DNA of 64,000 nucleotides from Boletus sp. NGJ (taxonomy: Eukaryota > Basidiomycota > Agaricomycetes > Boletales > Boletaceae), in the NCBI GenBank assembly GCA_019096195.1, contig JAGTXK010000127.1, positions 1 through 64,000 of the forward strand. The letters are read 5' to 3'. The translations under genes and the position numbers were made by a program. Shown in pieces: positions 47,500 through 58,111 of the stretch (position 1 is its first letter; every line of letters begins with the position of its first letter). Under the pieces are notes generated by a model. It made no database searches. It was not told the DNA's origin and saw only the letters and a program-made list of their open reading frames with translations.

Positions 47500-48540
47500 T
47501 TACAGTGGATTCACAGCTATCCAATCTGCTGGTGATTCACTCGCAGCTGTGCTTGCACTCCCCTCAACTTCGGCCTGGCTATAATCAGATTTGGGGGGTG
47601 CTGAGGAAATTGATGGTGACTTGGATGTCTCCTTTGTGAGTTCCCCAGAAGGCTCTGGTGAGATGGTTTCACACTCCAAATCAACATTTGGAGTGGAAGT
47701 AGTGGATGCTGGTAGCCCACTTGGTGGGCTTGGTGATTCAGAGGCTGGTGACAGAGATGTTTCAACCAGGGTTTCCACCATTTTGGGTGTAGATGGGAAT
47801 GAGGGCATGCCAGATGGTGGTGTGAGTATTAATGCAGAGGGTGAGGCAGCCAGTTCAGGTGGCTCTAAAGAGATCTTGTACAGCTCCTCTGCCTCATTGC
47901 CTAGATCCTCAGCATTTGAAGGTGTATGTGGATCGTCGACTGTCACTAACCCAATCAGTAGTACATATATGTTACACTTGTGCAACCAGGATGTACATTT
48001 GAGTTTCTTATCTATCTGCTCCAACTTACTGACCCCCGCTTTTCGCTTGCAACTGGGTCCCAACTCAGAGTCTTCATCTTTGAACATCAGCTTACCATTC
48101 TCATTCAGGTTTGTTTGCATCCAACCAGGGTAGTCCAGAGAAGCTAAGTGTTCAAGCTTCCATCCATTCTCAGCAAGCCGAAGTGATGGCCAGTTGTGCT
48201 CCATGTAGTTCCTGACAATATTTTTGGCAGACACGGATGCTTTGCCCCATGATTTTAGTGCAACTCCCTTGATTGCAAGATCCCAGAAAACCATCTTGAG
48301 GTCCTTTCATAATGATTTGATCACCGCCCTTGTATGGGTCACCCCATTCTTGTCCTCTAGAAAAGTAACTGATGCAGCACTCTCCTTTTTTGCAAGACCT
48401 TCGGCCGAGTTAATATATGTGTTGAAACTTGTGTGAGTCCAAAATCGAATCTTCTCATTGTTCTGGTAGCCCATGCACACATTAGCCTCAGGGGCCTTCC
48501 CCTCTCTGATCACTTCTGTGAGCTTGTCAAAGAGTGCTCT
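47500..48540 (-). pseudogene. Accessory hypothetical gene of the Plavaka element
   Basis: Function not recognised. The minus-strand frame contains YAPRALFDKLTEVIREGKAP, EANVCMGYQNNEKIRFW, LAKKESAASVTFLEDKNG and, after an in-frame stop near 48306, VFWDLAIKGVALKSWGKASV. Next come NYMEHNWPSLRLAENGWKLE with LASLDYPGW, then a Pro/Ser/Glu-rich tail to 47500. From memory the pattern (W-x-KA ... P-LRL-x-ENxWK ... YPxW) occurs in many uncharacterised Agaricomycete proteins next to Plavaka-type transposases, which fits its position just downstream of the transposase on the same strand. No true ATG was found at the expected start, and the internal stop suggests decay. Confidence 0.55.
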
Positions 48541-49210
48541 AGGGGCATATAGTTGATAGCTTTCACACTATATCCTAAAATGAATTACTTACTGAATTGT
48601 GTCGCATTCAATGGTCCTTTGAAGGAGCTGCTGTTCTAAAACAAGACAGCGCTCCCGGAGAGTTTGTATTTGTGGGCTGTTGTGCATATATGCATGCTAT
48701 ATCAATAAAATAATGTTAATTATGTGTAGATAATGGTAAATAGCACACATGCGATGTCCTGAACCCCATATAGTTTGCTTGCTGTGAGAATATATGTCCC
48801 TGGTCACCAGACATGCTGAGACTACCTGACATCCCCTCAAAGCCCAATTCAAGCATGTTTCTGTGTTCAGAATATGTGTTGCTGGGTATTCTGAAGGTAT
48901 CATAGTCCATTGTATCAAGGGGGATGACAATGAGGGAGATCGAGACACGTCTTGTTGAGACAGGGGGAGATAACTCCAATGCGGAAATGGCTGATAAGAT
49001 AAAATTGGCATGGTGCAACCACATTGTATACAAGCACTTGTACAAAAAAAAAACTAATTGACTACTCTAGGCTATCCTCATTGTCATCCTCCTCCTGATC
49101 CAGCGAGTAAGGGACACCAAGATCTGAAACGTCTAAACCAGACTTCTCAACCATGCAAAAACAGTCCACCCTCTCCTCACCATGTGATAGCAAGGCCAAT
49201 TTGTGGGGAA

Positions 49211-52200
49211 TTATAGCAACCACACTCTGAATGGATTCGACATTGACAATGGTGAGCTGATTGAGAAGAGTTGAAGTGGCAAGTACTTGAGATGATTGCT
49301 TGAGAAGTTCAACATCTGGAGGGGAGAATAATTTGATGATGGCAACGGTCTGGAAGGACCAGTTCCCTCCCTCTTTGTCTGTGGGTATCTGAGCATAATA
49401 CTGTACTTCACCAACACAGATTGATCCCTGAAAGAGGAGCTACCAATAAAAGTCAACTTTTCCAATGAACATTTAGTTTTATATAGCAGACTTACCTTAA
49501 CATTACGCGAGATACACAATTGCTGATCAAGATGATCACTTTCTTTCCAAAGTGACTGAGCAACTTGACCATTGGGCAGGCGCAGCCAGGCCCATTTGAT
49601 GATGCAAGGAACAGCTTGATCACTGCCGAGAAGAAGTTGGATAGCTTGGGTTAACTCAGCATCAGGGGAAATAGGATGTTTGGCACATTTGCAACAGAGT
49701 ACATAGCCCCCACCAAGGTCCACCGCACCACGAGGAACTGCTTGAGGGGAGTCATCAAGTTCAGGTATCAGTGAGATGAGGGCGTTGACTTGACAACACC
49801 ACACTTCCTCTCATGCAAGGTTGGTGAAGGGTTTGGATGGCTGGTGAATTTGCTGACCCAGGTTCCCAATGGTACACTCCATTGTCCATTGTGCATAGCA
49901 TATTGGAGGTCCTTTCTGGATCACTTCAGGAACCAAATGCGCAACTTGGTGAACTGCTGGACAAACAAAGTGGATGTGACATTCTTTAAGTTGATAGTAT
50001 AGAAGTTCGAATTCACGTTGCCATCTGCAGAGAAGAGATTGCACATCCTTTAATTGCTCAGCAGTCAGTGAGTACTGGCACATTATCTGAAAACCGCAGA
50101 CCAGCTTGCAGTAATGGGACCAGTATTTCAATGGAAGAGTCTCGTAAAGAAGGATGGGTGCAATACCGAATGTGTAAACTTGGAATTCCTAGGTCTTATA
50201 TTGCGTGTTCAGCTTTTTGGCAATATTGTAAGGTTTGCAGTCATAGGAATCAGGGAGATGACATCCAACATTTTCGATATCCTTTCCGTGAGTGGTCCAA
50301 ACGTTACTGTCACAAAGTACAGCCCAGTCCCACATTGTTTTGTCATCCGCAGAGTCAAGATCAATGGTACCCCGCCAGAGTGAGAGGAGAAGATCTGAGA
50401 GATTACCAGCTAGGTGCATGATGTCAGTAGTCATGGACAAGGGGATGCCAAGGGAATGAGAGGGTAGGAGACCTAGGATCAATGGAGGCTTCATCAGACC
50501 TGTCTCAGTCTTTGTCTTGTCCCATTGAGTGGGATTATGAACAGCGACAATTTTGGTAAAATTATCAGCATAGCCAGTGGAACCGCCTGGGGGCAGCTTG
50601 AAGACATCGATATCTGAATGGTCACTGCCATGAACAACATGATCATGAGGAGATAAAAGTGCAGGATAGTAGTGTTTGCTGCCTTCTTTTTGGCATCCCA
50701 GAACACCACAATAAAGGTGGCAGCCATTTTTTCCACTATGGCCAACCATCCCATCCCAGTAAACCAATCCAGGACCATCAGTGGTGGTGAAGACGAGATA
50801 GGGTGGGAGGTGTATGAAGTATTGGTGAATGAATTCCAGATTGGCAAACCTTCTTGTTGTAAAGCAGCAAGATGGTACATCCCTGGAAAAAAATGAGTTG
50901 ACATGTTTATGGTCAAAGCGGGAGGGAGATGATACATTCCTGGGAATAGAAACAAGTCGACATTCTTGGGTTTGTTAGGTCCAGGGATAAGTCCACCAGG
51001 GAGGACATAAAGCTTGCGATAATGTTTGTCTGGGGAAAGATTCACTAGAATCCAAATGTACATCCAACAGTCAGACTCCTTATTACTATGTAACTGTGCA
51101 CCATCAAGGGAAATCATGAGTACAATGTCGCTCTCTTTAATATTGCCACTAAGCACAGCACCAAGAAAGTCCCAACCAGCTATGATATCATCAAGGATAG
51201 GAATGGTTGCATTGCATCAAGGGTGATTGTATTGTTCAAGGTCATCTAGAATGGCCTGGGCACGATCCCAGAGATAGCGCATGTGTTACGCTGGGTAACA
51301 ATGTGACACGTTCCTGTATAATCCCCCTGTTGGATTATAGGACTAGCAGGACTTGAGGGAGTTACTCAACCTCCAGAGGCCCAACGGTTTCCTCTGACTA
51401 GGGACCAACTGCTAGCTTTACATAGAGTCCTCTCGTTACCTCTACGACCAATGGTGGAGTCTCGGATTTACCACGGAATCCCAATCCTATAAGAAGGGTG
51501 GGCAGACCGGTGCGCAGGCCTAGGAGCAGTAGCCTTCTGTCTGCTGATTCCTAGGGCTTACTGGGCCTAGTATCGGTGGCGGAGTCCCGATGTACGAGTG
51601 CCGGTGGCGGAGTCCTGGGCTTGCTGGATCAGTGGCAGAGTCCTGACCAATGACAACCAACCTCTGTTGGTCGTTGGAGTTGCTGAAGCTTTAGGAGCCT
51701 GTTACGGCAATGACAGCGCACAAGTGCGAGGTGATGAGAAGGATTATCACAAGCACGAGGGCAAGCACCTCCAGATCGTGGGAGAAGGCTTCTGAGGTGA
51801 AGTGGAACCTTTAGCGGGAGAAGCAGTAGATTACACAGGAAGGAGTGTAGATCTAGGTTAAGGTTACATGAAGGGCCCGCGTCCCTATTTATAGGCCTTG
51901 CCTATCTAGGGCAGGCTTCGTGACGAATATAGTAATGTTTAGTCGCAGACGAAAGATTACTATAAATGGATCAGGCATGAGTCAAATGGGGAAAGTAGGA
52001 ATACTGGGCTATGCGCGAGAGAACATAGCCAAGGAGGCAATGTCTATGATCGGGTCAAAGAGAAAGAAGGCATGTATCAAATGAAATAGGAAGGCGGTGT
52101 CCATACCAAACGGGTAGGTTCCTAAAGAGAAAGTTATGAATAACTTCCTAGAAAGGTAGTTCCGGATGGGGCAATGCCTGGGTTGGTGTCGCGGGGGAAT

Positions 52201-52812
52201 CCCAGGGGAATCCCTGGTCAGAGTCAAAGAATAGGTCGTCCCATAGTCCTATAGGGGGAGAAGGAAGGGGAAAAAATGTACCCCCTTCGGTAACCGTAAC
52301 AGCATGTCTTTGGCACTCTCTGGATGGCGAAAACGAGTCTGGAGCTGAGGACCAAGTGGAATTGTTGTGAATTGTTGTGTAGGGACTTTGACGTGATCGT
52401 TCGAGCCCTGGAGAGTCTCCTTCCACCTAGACTTACCACACTCAGGATATTCATCAAGGGAAGCAAATGGACCTGTAAATGCCATACATGTGTTGGAACA
52501 CATGTTGTGTGTGAGTGGTTCAATGCCAGTGTACATCTGGATGGTTTTCTCAACTGCATGAAAGGACAAGAAGTTGTTAACAGCTAGAAAGTGTTGTTTG
52601 AACAAACGAGCAATACAAGCATAGGCATCCTGAGAAGCGTGCTCAAGTGCAAGATAAACAGAGAGACTGAAGCAGAGACCAAGGTCATTGACAATAAGTG
52701 GAGTACGAGGTGGATCATGGAGCCGGAGTAAAGCATCTGGGTGAAGCATAGAAAAAGATTTGATGGTGGAAGCATTGCGGAGCATTTGGATAAAATGGAG
52801 AGATTCTACCAT
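49211..52812 (-). pseudogene. Plavaka transposase split by a solo LTR
   Basis: DDE-type transposase. From the 5' side on the minus strand: SVYLALEHASQDAYACIARLF and the cysteine motif NMCSNTCMAFTGPFASLDEYPECGKSRW (two blocks, 52630-52440); IPLGPQLQTRFRHPESAKDM up to the LTR junction at 52306. It resumes beyond 51279 with RYLWDRAQAILDDLEQY, then DIVLMISLDGAQLHSNKESD (probable first catalytic Asp), YVLPGGLIPGPNKPKNVDLF, TTDIMHLAGNLSDLLLSLWR (probable second Asp), HFVCPAVHQVAHLVPEVIQK and QWTMECTIGNLGQQIHQPS (about 49900-49840, probable Glu). The C-terminal VNALISLIPELDDSPQAVPR ends near 49211. Domain content is nearly complete, with at least one extra in-frame stop beside the LTR site (51217-51219). 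Inactive as it stands. Confidence 0.75.
51284..52301. mobile_element. Solo LTR, 1,018 bp, with 5-bp target duplication
   Basis: Begins TGTTACG and ends CGTAACA, a 7-bp inverted terminal repeat with the TG...CA ends of LTRs. It is flanked by GCATG at 51279-51283 and again at 52302-52306, a perfect 5-bp target duplication. It carries no coding region, so it is read as the product of recombination between two LTRs. Superfamily (gypsy or copia) is undetermined. Perfect flanks suggest a fairly young insertion, younger than the Plavaka element it entered. Confidence 0.88.
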
Positions 52813-53400
52813 GGGTGCAAATGTAGCGTTGCGACAAAGGTTTTCGATGTCAATAATAGGGGGTTGTCTATGCTGATAATCAATTCTCCAGTGACATGGA
52901 GATTCCAGAGATGAAGTGGAGGGACCTAAGGGTGGTGAAAAAGGAGGTGGCAGGGGCGGATAAGGAGGATCAAGGGGTGGTGCAGGGAAGTCCTCACATT
53001 CTGGGGAAGGCAGAGGAAAAATGGGAGAATCTGGAGGGGATAATGGAGACAGATCACAAGCTGGAGGAGGTGGAGGAGAGTGGTGATGGTGTGGAGACTA
53101 GAAAAAATAATTAAGTCACAGTCGATCCAAATAACCAGTGACTTACCTGCTGACGGCCTTGCTTGGGGTGGGCAGGCTGCCTTCGTGGTCCAGTACCTCT
53201 AGATGGTTGAGGTAGGCCTTGATACTTGGCTTCACGAATATGCTGACGCTCTTCTTCAGAACTGGCTTGGTTGAGATGCCGATGCTAGGCCAACGATGAA
53301 ACAAAATGAGGTAGACCAAAGTTGTGCTTGATGCAGATGCAGTTGTAGCATATGGAGGGCATGAAGGCTTTGCAGAGGGCTGTACATTCAAGAGGATACG

Positions 53401-54894
53401 TGGCTGCCTGATGACAATACTGGTAATACTAGCAACATAGCTTTTTACGACGTACTAAGTACATTTCAACTAGGACAACTCGACCAAAAATAATGCAATA
53501 AGGATATTTATTCTGTGGAGGAGACTATTGAGTTTGGTGATGTGCCTTGTTCTGTGCAAGACGAGTAGTTAGCAGAGTTTACAACATTGGATTCATAGCC
53601 ATAACTTACAATTGTAGCGATTGATGCTAGGATTTCTGAATTGCTCTTGGGCTCAGTAGTGTCCAGGTCATCTAGCATAGCTACGTCAAACAGCAGATAT
53701 GGTAATAGAAAAATGTAAACATACCTGGTGATGATTTTCTCTTCAGCTTGCATGGTTTGATGTTGGATTGAGCAATGAGCATCTTGTCAGCATCCTTGGC
53801 TGGTGCGCAAGGTAAATCTACAAGGATGAGTGGAGTGAATACTTTAAATAGCACTTACTGAGTTCTTGAACAACATCACGGAGTTGTTCTGTGTAACCAG
53901 TGAAGTCTCAGACAGCTGCTTGTAACACATTCTGATTTTGTTGTGCAGAGACAGTACTGCCCAGGGTTGGCGATGGTCTGACCTCAATGGTCTGTAATAT
54001 ATACAGTACATGTTTCGTTAGTGGAGAGGCATTATCTAACCGAATCACAACTTACCAAGGGGCCAGGAAACTCAGAAAAATAGGTGAAGCGGTATACCTC
54101 TTGGTGTTTGAGAGGTAACTCGATGCATATCATATTCTCGTCTCGAAAGAACTTGGTAAGGGCAGCATGCACCATGGGGTAAAGGCAAGAGATTAGCTGC
54201 ACATGACGAGGAAGTGGAGGAGCATTGTCGCAGCCACCCGCACATGACAGTGGCATGTACAAGTGGCATGTACATGCACCATCCATGCCATCCATGCTAT
54301 AGGTGGCATGTGGCACGAGAATTCAGGCTTGGACACGTCAGACATAGATTCACAGATTGCGACATAGAAACATTGTGATATCATGAATAAACAGAGATAA
54401 ACATTATTCTGCATGACTAGTTTTCACTGGGCATGAATTCTGCACCCTGGGAATCGAGGCAATTAACGATCCCTATAGGCTGGACAATGTGAGGGAGCCA
54501 TTTCATACTCCGATCAAGTCTTCGAAATTTCCCTCATGCCCACACCTGTACTTGTACACGAGTAATGTCAATGACCCCGTAGGTGGGTCAGTTTCGTCTC
54601 ACAGGCCCTTGAGGGCGGAAGCAAGATAACGGAAGTCATAGAACCAGGGAGTGAGAGTTCAAGTGCGGATATCACCTTCGAATGAGTGTCTGGGTCACAT
54701 GTTTCAAGCACCGGTGGCATCATAAGTGGCTGCATTGGCAAATGCTTATATGCCCTATCTAATGGCGGTACACTTTGACAATGTACTTCCAACAAGATAA
54801 TAAATTTTAATTGTGTGTAATTGGATTGTAATGGTATATCACAGGACAAATTATTTTTCACTTCTTGCAAATATTTGCCCCACCTATGAGGGTC
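53401..54894. other. Upstream part of the Plavaka region, no clear gene
   Basis: Contains small minus-strand frames that may be degenerate leader exons of the transposase. Nothing recognisable. Confidence 0.35.
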
Positions 54895-54920
54895 TTATAA
54901 GCCCTCATAAGGGCTTATAA
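54895..54920. repeat. Small inverted repeat, 11-bp arms
   Basis: TTATAAGCCCT (54895-54905), a 4-base loop, then AGGGCTTATAA (54910-54920): a perfect hairpin. It may mark the edge of a mobile element; no partner copy was found. Confidence 0.75.
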
Positions 54921-55657
54921 TTCCTTGGCAACATATATCGGGGCGACTCAACTGTCCTTTTGAATATCGGGGACCTGTACTTTTCCTGACGTACGTAGGA
55001 TACCAGCTACTGACCTGCGAGAGGACGAAATGAAAAAACTTGAAGGTGGGCCACTCCGCAAGTTCTCACGCATAGACTTAGACTAAATCCTACGCGCCTC
55101 CCACTGGTTCCAATCCACTTGTGATGATGGCCTGGTTGCTCCTGTCCCTCAGTTGTTGACTGTAGAGCTTGAAGTCTCGGATTCTCCAATTCGACTCCTG
55201 GACCAAACCACTGTGACTGAATGTGGTGAGATTCCAACAGCAGTCCACGCGGCTATTCACTGGATAATCTCTTTCCACCCCCCGAACAGCTGTCGCTTCG
55301 ACTCCCCTTCCATGCATATGGCCCGTGGCGGAATGCACTTGGGGCTTTGGCCATCGACTCACTGGCATCCCTGTGAATAGGCTATGTATTTGAACAGATC
55401 TTCCACGACTGTTCATCGTCAACTGAGGTGGGTGACGTGGCGGGCTCCGCTTCAAAGCATGCAAGCGAGGGTTGAACGAGGGTTACATCACGATCCTGTG
55501 CAATCCCCAGGCCAAACGATAGTGATCTTCAATGTGTATGCACATGCGCATGGACCAACTCTCCGCTCCCCTGACGACTCGTCACTCCACCATATTGTTC
55601 CGCTCACAAGCGCCAATACCGGTGCTTTCCACGATCCATATGACCAGAGATAGAGTC
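54921..55657. other. Intergenic, no supported gene
   Basis: Small overlapping frames on both strands without family resemblance. The stretch leads into the large inverted repeat. Confidence 0.35.
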
Positions 55658-56640
55658 CATAGCCTCGACTATGATCGGACCTGTTCACAGCGCGGACCTT
55701 TTTTTGCCATCACAACACCGCCTCCCAGCATTTGTGATGGCAAAAAAAGGTCCGCGCTGTGAACAGGTCCGATCATAGTCGAGGCTATGATGTCACAAAT
55801 ACACTCCGTGAAACCTCATTCTCTTCATTTTCCCCGCCAGATACGAATTCGGGGTTGGTCCCCCAGGGTCAACTTGTAATATCAGTCGTGGCTGGGGCTC
55901 AAGACGCCGCCAGGGGAGGGGACGCAGAGGTGAGCATCTTTATTCTCTTCCGTTCGTTGTTCTAGCCATCGGAGGTAATCTTAATTTATTTGAGCTGAAC
56001 CCGTCCTACCAACACCATCACATCGGCCCTTGCCGCCCCCCTGATTGGCTCTCACGGATCTTAGGGAATTTTGCACTGGCACCATTCCTGTTCAGAATCC
56101 TGTGCAATCGCAAATGGTACTCGGGCATATCTTGCGTTACCTGCAATTAACCCGAGTCAGGGCTTATTGATTCTATGTACGGCCAACACCGCTCCATCGT
56201 CTGTTGGGACATGGGTATGGAGTGACTCTGGCTCCACGTCCGACTGCCCCACAAACACCCATATCATCGCTTACCGTTATCCATATGACCTGATGCGTCA
56301 TAAAACCCGTCCCCCTAAACAGGCGTCGACTATTAATAAGTCCATTCATATTATGGACCTTTTTTGCTGTCACAAGGCCCTGAGGAGGCTCAATTATGGA
56401 GTTCAGATGCGTAACAAATACGGTAAGTTCTCGATCGAGATCCTGGGTTTTAGACGTCGTATTTCGTCTAATACCCAAAAACAAACTCCGCGAATTTGTA
56501 ACGTCCTTCATTTCCCCATCCGCTTCGAATTCGGGGGTTGGTTCTCGTGATGGAGTGGGACTGAATGCGCCGCTAGGGGTGAGCACATCTCCATGATCTT
56601 TCTCTCCCTTCGCCTTTCTAGCCACCGGCAGTAAAGTGGT
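55500..56640. repeat. Diverged direct duplication, ~660-680 bp offset
   Basis: Landmarks occur in the same order twice: the poly-T motif (55694 and 56355), CGAATTCGGGG with GTTGG (55844 and 56526), and a CTTCCGTTCG/CTTCGCCTTT stretch followed by CTAGCCA (about 55950 and 56610). Identity between landmarks is low, so the duplication is old. It may be two relics of one repeat family. Confidence 0.55.
55658..55789. repeat. Perfect 58-bp inverted repeat with 16-bp spacer
   Basis: Arm 1 at 55658-55715 and arm 2 at 55732-55789 are exact reverse complements over 58 bases, starting CATAGCCTCGACTATGATCG in arm 1. The spacer is 55716-55731. A related motif (GGACCTTTTTTGC then GTCACAA) recurs once at 56355. 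Confidence 0.95.
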
Positions 56641-57583
56641 GAACGTTGTTACGCGACACACCGTTCTGGCTGAACTCAGCCAGCCACCGTCACGTTGGTC
56701 CGCCCGCGGATCACACAACGACCGACGGCCACCATGCTCCATCAATCTCAGCACATCTAGAGATCGACTGCCCCTCCTCGGTTACCAGGCACAGTCCAAT
56801 CTTTGACGCGTCGCTTTCGTGTATCCGTACGTACGCCGTGTTGACGTTCATGTGGCCAACGCCGATCGAACCGGGGCATTCTGAAAGGTGCTCCTCTAAG
56901 CCCGCCCAATCTGATGATGATCATAATGAAGCCACTCGTTCGTAATCTACATTCTCCACCGGCAATGCTTGGCGTCGGTCCGCTGCTGCGGATCACAAGC
57001 AACGCGACAATCTTACCACGACAATACTGTACGCATCTCAACTGCAGAGATCAAACACGATCGGAGATGTCGACATGAACTTTCAACCCATCCGTCCCAA
57101 TCGGAACTGCTCGTCGACGGATTGGGTCATACTTATCGTCGCACTGTGAGCAGTCGTGTTCAGAAATAAGTGCGCAGTGAGCACGACGAGCCCGATTTAA
57201 TCGCCCCGACGTCGACGCTCGGGAGAACGTGGAAATGGTACCTTTTTTCAAACTTATCGCGCCTGTCCTCGTACGCTTGATTATTTTTTTGGGGGGGTAA
57301 ACTGCGTCTCGTCTGGGGTGTGATGACAAGGTCCCAGTCACTCGGTGACGTGTCAAATTGCGAGGGGGGATAGGATGCAGCACATCCATTGAATTTTGCT
57401 CTGGTGCCGCGCGCCAGAGGGAGCTCCATGCACAGTAGTCTGTATCGATCATCGTGTGACGACAGACGGGAAACCCCCGAGTCTCCCGCACAAAAGATTC
57501 AATACACGTCCCATTTATCTATTGGTACAATCAACACGTCTCGCACGAACATACACCAAAAAAAAAAATCTTCCAGACCGACA
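56641..57583. other. Intergenic, no supported gene
   Basis: Open frames on both strands overlap one another and show no recognisable domain. A G-run follows a T-run near 57281-57297. Confidence 0.4.
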
Positions 57584-58111
57584 TCACACACCCTCTACAC
57601 ACGCATGCCCCGTCCCCCTTCTCGAAAACACCTTGCCACACACCTCACACCGCCACCGCAACAGCCCCAAATGCACCGTCAACACGTGCCTGACGACGCT
57701 CCCTCGCAGCATCGGTGGGACACGGCAGTCGCGCCAGTGACAGTCGACGTGGACTTTTTCGTTGCCACGGACGTCATGGGCGTAGCGGAAATGGTCGCAG
57801 GCGAGTTTAGGGTCTTGGGAGAGGGGAGCACCGCAGATGGAAGGGGATTCGTCCGGGGAGACCCATTGGCAGGCCAGGTAAGGTTTGGAGACGGGGGTGG
57901 TGGCGGTGACGGTGACGGATGGGGATAGGGACGGGGACGGGGACGTATGGGTGGTGATGAGGGTAGGCAGGACATCTGGTATGTCGGCGAGGAGCTGCGC
58001 AAGGAATTCGGCGCTGAGAGATGAATGCGTCAGCCCCTCATGGACATCAACGGTAATGACATACAGTGGATCGGGCGTGTTTTCTTGTTGATGAGCGTGG
58101 TCGTCGCACAT
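57584..58111 (-). CDS. Small C2H2-type zinc-finger protein, 175 aa
   Basis: Probable DNA-binding protein. Single exon, ATG at 58111, stop near 57584. The N-terminal half is acidic, then Thr/Ser/Pro-rich (THTSPSPSLSPSVTVTATTP). The C-terminal half holds three cysteine/histidine clusters: CQWVSPDESPSICG with ACDHFRYAHDV; CHWRDCRVPPM with VVRHVLTVHLG; and WRCEVCGKVFSRRGTGHAC. The last is a near-canonical C2H2 finger ending in Cys (C2HC). The spacing in the first two is loose, as in many basidiomycete zinc-finger regulators. Targets are unknown. It stands alone, with long gene-poor stretches on both sides. Confidence 0.7.
   Translation of the reverse strand: MCDDHAHQQENTPDPLYVITVDVHEGLTHSSLSAEFLAQLLADIPDVLPTLITTHTSPSPSLSPSVTVTATTPVSKPYLACQWVSPDESPSICGAPLSQDPKLACDHFRYAHDVRGNEKVHVDCHWRDCRVPPMLRGSVVRHVLTVHLGLLRWRCEVCGKVFSRRGTGHACVEGV

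Larger units (their letters stand above)
47500..53400 (-). mobile_element. Plavaka-type (CACTA/CMC) DNA transposon, interrupted
   Basis: Contains a transposase region (about 49211-52812, upstream exons to about 53391) and an accessory gene downstream, both on the minus strand. A solo LTR inserted at 51284-52301 splits the transposase. The ends of the element and its terminal inverted repeats were not found, so the limits are those of recognised coding parts. Confidence 0.7.

Noticed and set aside
57051-57491. 146-residue minus-strand frame
   Set aside because: It overlaps other frames, has no recognisable domain or start context.
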